From Candidatus Pantoea deserta (lineage in GTDB: Bacteria > Pseudomonadota > Gammaproteobacteria > Enterobacterales > Enterobacteriaceae), in assembly GCF_003813865.1 (NCBI RefSeq), contig NZ_RMVG01000003.1:1-64000 (forward strand): a stretch of DNA of 64,000 nucleotides, given 5' to 3'. Of this stretch, positions 52,391 to 60,308 are shown in pieces. Position 1 is the first letter of the stretch. Each line of letters begins with the position of its first letter. Below the pieces are notes generated by a model. The model did not search any database. It had not been told where the DNA came from and was given only the letters and a program-made list of their open reading frames with translations. A program made the position numbers and the translations under genes.

Positions 52391-53354
52391 GCTGTAAATC
52401 CTGTTGCCTGCCCGGATGGACGTTAACCGCGACCGGTTTCGTCGAAAAGCGCCTGATCCATTCGCCGTAGCCCGCTGCGCGAAACCCCTGGTTGCGCTGA
52501 TAATAGTCGTCGCGCCACAGCAGATAGACTTTGCGCAGACCATACCACGGCAGGCCAGGCAGATCGTGGTGCACTGCGTGGTAGTTGAGATTAAGAAACA
52601 GCATTCGCCATACCCAGCCCGCCTCGTTATTCACCGAACGCGCCAGCGGATCGGCATCCGCCCGGTGTTCATAGAAAGAGCGCACTTTGGTCAGCGCCAG
52701 CGCGGGATAGCTCACCGCCAGCACAAACCACAGCGGTGAGAAATCCTGCTGCGCCATCAGAAGAAACAGGCCCGTCAGCAGCGCCAGGTGGATGGCCCAC
52801 ATTGCGATAGCGCGCCAATCACCCCGGCAGAACGCCAGCAGCAGTGACTGGAGCGTCGAAGAGATATCCAGCAGCGGACCCAGCAGCAGGCGCCCAAAAA
52901 AGGTATTGCGTAAGTGAACCGCCTGACGCTGCCAGGGGCGTAGCTGCGCCCAGCGCGCGGGTGACAGATACCAGGTTTCCGGATCCTCATCAGGATCGGT
53001 CAGGCTGTGGTTACGATGGTGCGCCAGATGCGAATTACGATAAAGCCCGTAGGGAAACCACACCGCCAGCGGCAGCGTGCCGAACAGCTGATTAACACGC
53101 GGAAAACGCGTCGGATGGCCGTGAATCAGCTCATGCTGTAATGACATGTACCAGCTGGTAAACAGGATCAGCAGCAGCGTGGCGGGCCACAGGCCCAGCG
53201 TCTGCCAGTTAGCCAGCGTGACGAACCAGCCGCCGTAGATAGCGATCATCAGCAGCCACGTTGGAAGTTCGCTGCGCCATAGCCAGCTTTTCTTCCACTG
53301 ATGGATTTGCGCGCGCTGCTGCGCGCTAAGATACGCGGACGAACCTCTGGACAT
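52296..53354 (-). CDS. Fatty-acid-desaturase-family membrane protein
   Basis: 352 residues. Three histidine boxes for a di-iron centre: HELIHGH (about 73), HLAHHRNH (about 109) and NYHAVHH (about 257), with several membrane helices between. Could be a desaturase, alkane/carotenoid hydroxylase or a related enzyme. The last about 40 residues are poorly conserved in appearance and are encoded in the overlap with the PhnD-like gene, so the true C-terminus may have drifted by stop loss. Divergent from the second luciferase-type gene. Confidence 0.75.
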   Translation of the reverse strand: MSRGSSAYLSAQQRAQIHQWKKSWLWRSELPTWLLMIAIYGGWFVTLANWQTLGLWPATLLLILFTSWYMSLQHELIHGHPTRFPRVNQLFGTLPLAVWFPYGLYRNSHLAHHRNHSLTDPDEDPETWYLSPARWAQLRPWQRQAVHLRNTFFGRLLLGPLLDISSTLQSLLLAFCRGDWRAIAMWAIHLALLTGLFLLMAQQDFSPLWFVLAVSYPALALTKVRSFYEHRADADPLARSVNNEAGWVWRMLFLNLNYHAVHHDLPGLPWYGLRKVYLLWRDDYYQRNQGFRAAGYGEWIRRFSTKPVAVNVHPGRQQDLQHETALVTDVRHSPSGHAGADRKTRAVVTGGC

Positions 53355-53559
53355 CGTGACCTGCCAGCCGTGATGGAATTTAGCCCAACATGCGTGAAGG
53401 CGGACAAAAAGAGAAAGATCCTGAATCTCTTACTTATGTCGAAAAACTTGATGATACGGTTGAAAACTATTGGCTATCAGTACGGACGCGGCTGACGTAA
53501 CCTTTGCTTATCGAAACTTATCTCATACGCAGGGCGAAACCTGCCGCGAAAGGAACTGA
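53355..53559. promoter_or_regulatory. Divergent promoter region (desaturase / luciferase-type gene)
   Basis: 205-base gap between two divergent start codons. It must hold both promoters. I see no clear hexamer pair or operator. Confidence 0.4.
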
Positions 53560-54585
53560 ATGATGAAAAAGATTGGCTTCTTATCCTTTGGTCACTGGAC
53601 CCCGTCTTCCCAGTCCGCCACCCGTTCGGCGCAGGACGTGCTGTTACAGTCTATCGATCTGGCCGTCGCCGCCGAAGAACTGGGGGCTGACGGCGCCTAT
53701 TTCCGCGTGCACCACTTTGCGCGCCAGCTCAGCTCGCCGTTCCCGCTGCTGGCGGCGGTCGGCGCGCGCACCAGCAAAATCGAAATCGGCACCGGCGTGA
53801 TCGATATGCGCTATGAAAACCCGCTTTATATGGCCGAAGACGCCGGCGCGGCGGATCTGATCGCCAACGGTCGTCTTCAGCTCGGCATCAGCCGGGGTTC
53901 GCCTGAGCAGGTGGTAGAAGGCTTTCGCTACTTCGGCTATGCCCCGCAGGAGGGCGAGACCGATGCCGATATGGGGCGTCGTCATACCGAGGTCTTCTTA
54001 GACGTGCTGCGCGGCGAAGGCTTTGCCAAACCCAATCCGCAGCCGATGTTTCCAAACCCGCCGGGCCTGCTGCGCCTTGAACCCTTCTCCGAAGGCCTGC
54101 GCGAGCGTATCTGGTGGGGTTCCGGCTCCAACGCCACGGCGGAGTGGGCGGCGAAAATGGGCATGAACCTGCAAAGCTCCACGCTGAAAGACGATGAGAC
54201 CGGCGAGCCGTTCCACGTTCAGCAGGCGAAGCAGATCCGCGCCTATCGTGAAGCCTGGAAAGCGGCGGGGCATACGCGGGAGCCGCGCGTGTCGGTCAGC
54301 CGCAGTATCTTTGCGCTGGTGAACGACATGGATCGCGCTTATTTTGGCCGCAGCGGTCAGGAACAGGATTCCGTCGGCTTCCTCGATGAGAAGACGCGCG
54401 CCATCTTCGGCCGCAGCTACGCGGCGGAGCCGGAGAAATTGATCAAACAGCTGGCGCAGGACGAAGCGATTGCGGAAGCGGACACCCTGCTGCTGACGGT
54501 GCCGAACCAGCTGGGCGTCGAGTACAACGCGCACGTGATTGAGGCGATTCTGAAATATGTCGCGCCAGAGCTTGGCTGGCGCTAA
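53560..54585 (+). CDS. Luciferase-like (LLM-class) flavin oxidoreductase
   Basis: 341 residues from ATG 53560 (a second ATG follows at once); AAGGAA upstream. Bacterial-luciferase-like barrel of the MsnO8/LuxA type: EELGADGAYFRVHHFARQ, GTGVIDMRYENPLYMAED, LGISRGSPEQVVEG. FMN or F420-type flavin enzyme; substrate unknown. Second flavoenzyme of the region, oriented with the ABC-monooxygenase operon. A strong terminator follows. Confidence 0.85.
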   Translation: MMKKIGFLSFGHWTPSSQSATRSAQDVLLQSIDLAVAAEELGADGAYFRVHHFARQLSSPFPLLAAVGARTSKIEIGTGVIDMRYENPLYMAEDAGAADLIANGRLQLGISRGSPEQVVEGFRYFGYAPQEGETDADMGRRHTEVFLDVLRGEGFAKPNPQPMFPNPPGLLRLEPFSEGLRERIWWGSGSNATAEWAAKMGMNLQSSTLKDDETGEPFHVQQAKQIRAYREAWKAAGHTREPRVSVSRSIFALVNDMDRAYFGRSGQEQDSVGFLDEKTRAIFGRSYAAEPEKLIKQLAQDEAIAEADTLLLTVPNQLGVEYNAHVIEAILKYVAPELGWR

Positions 54586-54590
54586 GGGTG

Positions 54591-54617
54591 AAAACGGCGG
54601 CTGAGGCCGCCGTTTTT
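54591..54617 (+). terminator. Terminator after the second luciferase-type gene
   Basis: AAAACGGCGGC / GCCGCCGTTTTT stem with a TGAG loop; T-tract present. Also serves the convergent MFS gene. Confidence 0.9.
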
Positions 54618-54627
54618 CTGTGCGTTT

Positions 54628-55824
54628 TTAACCCGACTGCTCTGCCTTTTCCAGCCTGCGCCCGCCCGCTGCTCCAGCGCAAAACAGCGCCACCACCACC
54701 AGCGCCAGCACGGGCAGCATCGCCATACGCAGTCCGGCGTGTTCGCCAATAAAGCCCAGTCCCGGCGGTCCCACCAGAAATGCCAGATAGCCCAGCGTTG
54801 CCGCGATGGTGACGCGAATCGCGCTGTTGTCGCCATCGCCTGCCGCGGAAACCGTCAGCGGGAAACCGAGCGATGCGCCGATGCCCCAGAACAGCACGGC
54901 GGCGGCGGCCAGCCACTGATTGTCGGAGAAAATCACCAGCACCAGGCCAAGCGCGGCGGAAAACGCGCTGGCGCGCAGCATCCAGACGCGACCAATGCGA
55001 TCCACCACATAGCCGCCGAGAAAACGTCCCAGCGTCATACCGGCGGTAAAGCCAGCGTAGACCAGCGTGCCCTGAGTATGATTCAGATTATGACCGTCGA
55101 TCATCAGCAGCGGCAGCCAGTCGTTGGCGGAGCCTTCCGCCAGCGCCATCGCCAGAATCACCACGCCCAGCACCATGAGCTGTCGATCGCGCAGCTCGCG
55201 CCCGACCTGCGCCATAAAACTGCCGCTGTGCGCCTGCTCGCTGCGCTCGCTGTCGCTGGTGCGGGGCAAATGACGCAGCGCCACGGCGGTAATCAGCACA
55301 TTGACCAGCAGTACGGCGGCAAAGTGCCAGCTGGTGCTGATGTCGGTTGCGGTCATTGCTAACCCCGCCAGCGCGCCCGCGAGCGTCCCCAGGCTAAAAA
55401 AGCCGTGAATGGTGGTCATAACAGAGCGGCCCAGCGCGCGTTCAAACGCCGCGCCTTCGACATTAATCACCACGTCAATCAGCGCGGTGCCGCCGCCCAG
55501 CAGCACTAGGCTGGCAAATACGCCGGAAGCCGTCGCCAGCGCCAGGCTGATGGACATCAGCACCAGTCCGAGCAGCAGTATTGCAATGCCGGCGCGCATC
55601 ACGCGCTGGGTGCCGAACTGAGCAACCAGCTTACCGGCCAGCAGAACGCCCAGCATAGAGCCGCAGGAGAAACCAAACAGGATCATGCCCATCAGCTCGG
55701 TCGAGGCGCTGAGCGTGTCGCGCATAAAGGGGGTGCGGCTCACCCAGGAAGCCCAGGTAAAGCCGGGGATAAACATCAGGCCAAAAATCGCCCATTTGCC
55801 ACGCAGCTGTTGTTGAGGATTCAT
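54628..55824 (-). CDS. MFS transporter (YbjJ-like)
   Basis: 398 residues, 12 predicted helices. Similar to E. coli YbjJ: FIPGFTWASWVSRTPFMRD, EGSANDWLPLLMIDGHNLN, LGFPLTVSAAGDG. Substrate not known. Divergent to nothing on this side: its TetR-type neighbour lies upstream on the same strand, as in E. coli ybjJ-ybjK, suggesting that TetR protein represses it. An exact palindrome lies just before the start codon. Confidence 0.85.
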   Translation of the reverse strand: MNPQQQLRGKWAIFGLMFIPGFTWASWVSRTPFMRDTLSASTELMGMILFGFSCGSMLGVLLAGKLVAQFGTQRVMRAGIAILLLGLVLMSISLALATASGVFASLVLLGGGTALIDVVINVEGAAFERALGRSVMTTIHGFFSLGTLAGALAGLAMTATDISTSWHFAAVLLVNVLITAVALRHLPRTSDSERSEQAHSGSFMAQVGRELRDRQLMVLGVVILAMALAEGSANDWLPLLMIDGHNLNHTQGTLVYAGFTAGMTLGRFLGGYVVDRIGRVWMLRASAFSAALGLVLVIFSDNQWLAAAAVLFWGIGASLGFPLTVSAAGDGDNSAIRVTIAATLGYLAFLVGPPGLGFIGEHAGLRMAMLPVLALVVVALFCAGAAGGRRLEKAEQSG

Positions 55825-55839
55825 TAAGGCTCACCGTTG

Positions 55840-55855
55840 TCGTACATTTGTACGA
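55840..55855. promoter_or_regulatory. Probable TetR operator before the MFS gene
   Basis: TCGTACATTTGTACGA: arms TCGTACA / TGTACGA with a two-base centre, 16 bases upstream of the MFS ATG. It is a typical TetR-family site size and lies between the -10-like TATTAT and the start. Confidence 0.6.
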
Positions 55856-55900
55856 GAGCATAATACATAATGTCTCACTCGCTAACAGCGAGGCGAAAAT

Positions 55901-56440
55901 TTATTCTGGCTGACCGGCGATATTGCGCACCGCGCGCAGGATTGCATCACGGCTGATGGGGGTGTCATTCAGCAGATTATGAATGGTAAAACCTTCGATC
56001 AGCGCATCCAGCGCGCAGGCGGTTTCCATGGGGAAAAACAGGTGCAGCGATTCGCGGCTGCGCGACATCCACTGTTGCAGCAGCTGGCGAAACGGCTCTT
56101 TGCGCGCGGCCAGCGAATACAGCTCAAAGCTTAAGATCAGGTGGCGCTGACTGGCCCAGACGTCGCCGCAGATCAAATCCACTACCGCTTCGCAGGCGGC
56201 GTCGCGATCGGCCGCGCGCTGCATGCGCTGGCGAAAAGCCTGCGCGATAGCGTCAACCATATGGCTGAAGGCGGCCATCAGCAGCAGATCGGTTTGCGGA
56301 AAATGGTAGGTGAGGGTGCCGGGCGACAGGCCCGCCCGATCGGCTACCCGTCGATAGGTGGTGCCGCGCACGCCTTCACTGACGATCACCGTCAGCGTCG
56401 CATCCAGAATGTCGCTTTTAATATCCCTGCTCACAACCAT
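55901..56440 (-). CDS. TetR-family transcriptional regulator
   Basis: 179 residues from ATG 56440 (MVVSRDIKSDILDATLTV); a frame extended to 56587 is not used. N-terminal TetR HTH (about 8-54: ATLTVIVSEGVRGTTYRRVADRAGLSPGTLTYHF). C-terminal ligand domain unassigned. Regulates itself or the flanking MFS genes; the palindrome at 55840-55855 is the best target. Confidence 0.83.
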   Translation of the reverse strand: MVVSRDIKSDILDATLTVIVSEGVRGTTYRRVADRAGLSPGTLTYHFPQTDLLLMAAFSHMVDAIAQAFRQRMQRAADRDAACEAVVDLICGDVWASQRHLILSFELYSLAARKEPFRQLLQQWMSRSRESLHLFFPMETACALDALIEGFTIHNLLNDTPISRDAILRAVRNIAGQPE

Positions 56441-56620
56441 TAACCCGTCTCTTTCTGCTACAAAACAGGGCAAGAATAACCTGTATGGCCTGGCAAAGCC
56501 CAGATACATCTGTGCAGCGGTGCTCACTCCCGTTATTATTCCACCTGTGAGTGATAACCAGATGCAGGGAGGCGCTATTAACAGCACAGGGATAATTATC
56601 AGTGACGGAGAGGTGCGCCG

Positions 56621-57832
56621 GTGAACGCCTCTGCATCACGTCATGCCTTTCATTACGTTCCGTTCCGCAACCTGTTTTTCGCCCGAACGCTCACGGTGCT
56701 GGGCAACAGCGTCGCGCCCGTGGCGCTGGCGTTTGCCGTGCTGGATATGGGCGGTTCCGCTGCCGATCTGGGGATAGTGGTCGCCGCGCGCTCGCTGTTT
56801 AACGTGGTTTTTTTGCTGTTCGGCGGCGTGCTCGCCGATCGCTACTCCCGCAATCGCGTGCTGCTGCTGTCGTCGGCGGTTGCCGCGCTGTCGCAGAGCG
56901 GCGTCGCCTGGCTGGTGCTGGACGGGAGCGCGACCCTGAACGCATTAGCCCTGCTGAGCGCGGTGAACGGCGCGGCGGCGGGCATTGCGCTGCCTGCCTC
57001 TTCCGCGCTGGTGCCGCAGACCGTGCCTGCCCAGAAACTGCGTCAGGCGAATGCCTTTATTCAGTCGGGGGTCTATGCCGGGACCATCGTCGGCGCGTCG
57101 CTGGGCGGTATTCTTACCAGCGCCGTCGGCGCAGGCTGGGGACTGGCGGTTGATGCGCTGGGCTTTGCCATCGCCGCGCCGCTCTACTTTTCAGTTCGCA
57201 CCGGCGTACAGCTTGCAGGTTCGCAGACAACGCTGTGGCAGGATCTACGCGACGGCTGGCGGGAATTTACCTCGCGCAGCTGGGTCTGGGCAGTGGTGGC
57301 GCAGTTTGCCGTGGTCAACGCCGCCTTTACCGGTATGGTAATGGTTCTCGGCCCGGTTATCGCTGACGACTCCTTTGGTCGCGCGCGCTGGGGCATGATG
57401 ATTGCGGCGCAGAGCGTCGGGCTGATTCTGGGTTCCTGGATGGCGCTGCGCTGGCGTCCTCGTCGCGCGATGCTCGCCGGGGTCATGCTGGTGGCGCTCT
57501 GCGTTCTGCCCATTTTGCTGCTGGCAGAGGGCGCGCCTGCCGTCTGGCTGATGATCGCATTTTGCGTGGCGGGCATAGGGTTCGGCCAGTTTGGCGTCGT
57601 CTGGGCACAGGCGCTGCAAACCCATATACCGCGCGACCGGCTGGCGCGCGTCTATGCCTATGATGCGATGGGATCCTTTATCACCATTCCACTGGGCGAG
57701 CTGGCGGCCGGGCCGCTGGCGATGCAGTTTGGCAGCAGCGCTGTGCTTGTCACCTGCGCGGCGGCGGTGCTGGCGGCGACCGGGGCCGCCTGTCTGGTGC
57801 CGTCGATTCGGGGGTTAACGCAGCGGGAATAG
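56621..57832 (+). CDS. MFS transporter (MFS_3/EntS-like)
   Basis: 403 residues from GTG 56621 with GGAGAGG upstream. 12 predicted helices; the VLADRYSRNRVLLL loop is typical of the MFS_3 family that includes enterobactin exporter EntS. Substrate unknown. Divergent from the TetR gene across a 180-base gap, so it may be another of that regulator's targets. Confidence 0.82.
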   Translation: MNASASRHAFHYVPFRNLFFARTLTVLGNSVAPVALAFAVLDMGGSAADLGIVVAARSLFNVVFLLFGGVLADRYSRNRVLLLSSAVAALSQSGVAWLVLDGSATLNALALLSAVNGAAAGIALPASSALVPQTVPAQKLRQANAFIQSGVYAGTIVGASLGGILTSAVGAGWGLAVDALGFAIAAPLYFSVRTGVQLAGSQTTLWQDLRDGWREFTSRSWVWAVVAQFAVVNAAFTGMVMVLGPVIADDSFGRARWGMMIAAQSVGLILGSWMALRWRPRRAMLAGVMLVALCVLPILLLAEGAPAVWLMIAFCVAGIGFGQFGVVWAQALQTHIPRDRLARVYAYDAMGSFITIPLGELAAGPLAMQFGSSAVLVTCAAAVLAATGAACLVPSIRGLTQRE

Positions 57833-57850
57833 CCAGAAGAGAACAGCAAA

Positions 57851-57880
57851 AAGCCCGCTCAGGTTTCCCTGAGCGGGCTT
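57851..57880. terminator. Bidirectional terminator (MFS gene and tRNA-Asn)
   Basis: 13-bp stem AAGCCCGCTCAGG / CCTGAGCGGGCTT, loop TTTC. On the minus strand it is followed by TTTTT and ends the tRNA transcript; on the plus strand the tail is weak. Confidence 0.85.
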
Positions 57881-57889
57881 CTCTAAATA

Positions 57890-57965
57890 TGGCTCCTCTG
57901 ACTGGACTCGAACCAGTGACATACGGATTAACAGTCCGCCGTTCTACCGACTGAACTACAGAGGA
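57890..57965 (-). tRNA. tRNA-Asn (anticodon GTT)
   Basis: 76 bases including an encoded 3' CCA; cloverleaf complete, anticodon GTT in CTGTTAA context. Sequence appears identical to the enterobacterial asn tRNA genes. Strong promoter upstream and terminator downstream. tRNA-Asn genes are frequent integration sites, but no integrase or duplicated 3' end is seen here. Confidence 0.98.
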
Positions 57966-57983
57966 ATCGTTTGAACGGGGCGC

Positions 57984-58012
57984 ATATTATCGACCTGCCT
58001 CTGCCTTGTCAA
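57984..58012 (-). promoter_or_regulatory. tRNA-Asn promoter
   Basis: On the minus strand consensus -35 TTGACA (58012-58007), 17-base spacer, -10 TAATAT (57989-57984), with a GC-rich discriminator (GCGCCCCG) typical of stringently controlled stable-RNA promoters. Confidence 0.9.
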
Positions 58013-58296
58013 AGCTCTTTTTCACAAAAACGTTCAACTGCTGAAATAAGCGTCAGGCCACCAGAGGCGACGGCGACGGCCTGCGGCGCAGCGAGAAAAA
58101 TATTTTTCTATTCACGGCAGGGATGGAACGAAAAAATCTTTTCGACATCAGCGTGGCTGAGCCTTAACCGCCGAGCATTAACCCCCTTTAATAAAGATTT
58201 CAAAGCGGCTCACACTTCTCAGCGCTGCCGTTTGCTTGCGCGTTTTGCGAAACGTATATTCCGAGATATGCAAACAATGAAATATAAGGGCAGGCG
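58013..58296. promoter_or_regulatory. Intergenic region with promoter for the Gfo/Idh gene
   Basis: A promoter reads -35 TTGCTT (58232-58237), 17-base spacer, -10 TATATT (58255-58260). The spacer holds CGTTT-N4-AAACG (58241-58254), a candidate operator. The rest of the region shows no gene. Confidence 0.6.
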
Positions 58297-59418
58297 ATGA
58301 ATAAAGTCAGAATCGGCATGATCGGCAGCGGTTATATCGGGCGTTGTCACGCCATCGCCTATGCGCAGGCGCCCACCGTCTTCGCGCTGAAAGGGGAAAT
58401 CGTGCGGGAAATGCTGGCGGAGGTGAACCCGACGCTGGCTGAGAAACAGGCCGCCGCCTTTGGTTTTGCCCGCTCAACCGGTGACTGGCGCGAGCTGGTG
58501 CGCGATCCTGCTATTGACGTGGTGGACATCTGCGCACCCAACTTTTTGCACAAGGAGATGGCGCTGGAGGCAATTCGCCACGGCAAGCATGTTTATTCAG
58601 AAAAGCCGCTGTCGCTGTCGGTAGCGGATGCCGAGGAAATGGTGAAAGCCGCACAGGCCGCTGGCGTGAAAACCCTGGTGGGTTTTAACTACATGAAAAA
58701 TCCTACCAGCCAGCTGGCGAAAGAGATTATCGCGCGCGGCGAAATCGGCGAGGTGGTGCACTTCTACGGCACCCATAACGAAGACTATCTGGCGAAGCCG
58801 GAGACGCCGCTTGACTGGCACTGCCAGAAAGCGCTGGCGGGTCTCGGCGCGCTGGGCGATCTGGCGGCGCATATCGTCAATATGGCGCACTACCTGGTGG
58901 GGGAGATCGACGAGGTGAGCGGCGACATGATGACGGTGATCAAAACGCGTCCCGACGCGAAAGATCCCAGCCGCCTGCTGCCGGTAGAGAATGAAGATCA
59001 GGCCAGCGCGCTGCTGCGCTTTCGCAACGGCGCGCACGGCGTGATTGAAACGTCGCGAATCGCCTGCGGCAGTAAAATGGGCCTGACCTATGTGGTGACC
59101 GGCACCAGAGGCGCGCTGCGCTACAGCCAGGAGCGGATGGCGGAGCTGGAACTCTATCTGCATGATGAACCGGCGGGACGTCAGGGATTTAAAACCATTC
59201 TGACCGGTCCGGCGCATCCGGATTATGCGAACTTCTGCGTGTCAGCCGGGCACGGCATCGGTTTTAACGATCAAAAAACGGTCGAAATTCGCGATCTGAT
59301 CAACGGTATTGCGGCGGGGGATCGTCTGTGGCCTGATTTTGCTGAAGGATTGCAGGTGCAGAAAGTGCTGGAGGCGATTGCGGTTTCTGCCGCAGAGCGA
59401 CGCTGGCAGGTGGTTTAA
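58297..59418 (+). CDS. Gfo/Idh/MocA-family dehydrogenase
   Basis: 373 residues. NAD(P)-binding Rossmann domain (IGMIGSGYIGRCHAIAY at about 6) and the EKPLSL motif with catalytic Lys; the C-terminal substrate domain contains LGDLAAHIVNMAHYL with an Asp/His pair. Likely oxidises a sugar, inositol or a glycoside; substrate unknown. Promoter and possible operator sit just upstream. Convergent with the GT8 gene. Confidence 0.85.
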   Translation: MNKVRIGMIGSGYIGRCHAIAYAQAPTVFALKGEIVREMLAEVNPTLAEKQAAAFGFARSTGDWRELVRDPAIDVVDICAPNFLHKEMALEAIRHGKHVYSEKPLSLSVADAEEMVKAAQAAGVKTLVGFNYMKNPTSQLAKEIIARGEIGEVVHFYGTHNEDYLAKPETPLDWHCQKALAGLGALGDLAAHIVNMAHYLVGEIDEVSGDMMTVIKTRPDAKDPSRLLPVENEDQASALLRFRNGAHGVIETSRIACGSKMGLTYVVTGTRGALRYSQERMAELELYLHDEPAGRQGFKTILTGPAHPDYANFCVSAGHGIGFNDQKTVEIRDLINGIAAGDRLWPDFAEGLQVQKVLEAIAVSAAERRWQVV

Positions 59419-59461
59419 GGGAGCAGGGCGCGCGGCCCGTTAAGACTGCGCGCCTGAAAGG

Positions 59462-60289
59462 CTAACCCGTGGCTTTTTCCCACCACAGCTTGTCCAGCGC
59501 ATAGTAGCGGTCGCGCTCGCTCTCCGGCTGCTGCAAATCGCGCTTCCACGGCTTCGCCAGAATATAGTGCAGGTTCTTTACCTCGCTCTCCTTCCACATG
59601 CGGCTGTGCTGGAAAGGCAGCGTTTTCAGCGCGTTGTAGATATAAGAGAGCGGCTGCCAGCGTCCGGCGAATGCTTCGTTCAGCAGGTCCTGCTCCGAGA
59701 AGGGATACGCCTTTAAATCTTCAATCGCGGCAATGCGGTTCGCCAGCTGCTCAAAGATGACATTATCCGGTTTCAGCACCAGAAAGCCGCCGTTGAGGTA
59801 GTTATCCAGCGAGGCGGGCGCAGGCTCGCCGCGCTCCTGCCAGGTGTAGTGGCAGTTTTCCGGCTGCCAGCTGGCGGGATAAGAGGCAATCTGGTTAGGG
59901 TTGCAGCGGCAGGCGTGGCAGGCTGCCAGCAGGTTGTCGCCCAGATCGAGTGTAAACAGCTCATCCATGTTTTGTAGTACCAGCATATCGGCATCGAGAA
60001 ACGCCACGCGCGCGTAGTCGGTTAGCTGCCAGGCGCGCAGCTTGGTCCAGACTTCGCCAAACTGTGCCGACGCGTAATGCTGCTCCAGCTCGCGGTTGGG
60101 GTAAATCGGCTCGACCGGGTGCACCACGCAGCCTTCAGCCTGCAAGGCTGCGCGGTCCGCCAGCGGGATCGCTTCGGTGGTCATCACGACAAGCGGCCAG
60201 CGCGTGCCGCTCTGCTTTAGTGAGCGGTGCAGCGCCTTTACGCCCACCAGATAGTCAGGCTGCGTCAGCAGTGTAATCCATGCAAACAT
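59462..60289 (-). CDS. GT8-family glycosyltransferase
   Basis: 275 residues from ATG 60289 with GGGAGAG upstream. Glycogenin/galactinol-synthase-like GT8: AFLDADMLVLQNMDEL contains the metal-binding DxD, and SLDNYLNGGFLVLKP and HYILAKPWKRD follow. Transfers a sugar from a UDP donor. Coupled to the oxidase gene upstream on the same strand, whose stop lies 19 bases before this ATG. Acceptor unknown; there is no polysaccharide locus nearby. Confidence 0.83.
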   Translation of the reverse strand: MFAWITLLTQPDYLVGVKALHRSLKQSGTRWPLVVMTTEAIPLADRAALQAEGCVVHPVEPIYPNRELEQHYASAQFGEVWTKLRAWQLTDYARVAFLDADMLVLQNMDELFTLDLGDNLLAACHACRCNPNQIASYPASWQPENCHYTWQERGEPAPASLDNYLNGGFLVLKPDNVIFEQLANRIAAIEDLKAYPFSEQDLLNEAFAGRWQPLSYIYNALKTLPFQHSRMWKESEVKNLHYILAKPWKRDLQQPESERDRYYALDKLWWEKATG

Positions 60290-60308
60290 GGTTCTCTCCC
60301 TGTAAAAG

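Noticed and set aside
57890..57965. tRNA-Asn as site of an integrated island
   Set aside because: No integrase gene, direct repeat of the tRNA end or composition jump is seen on either side.
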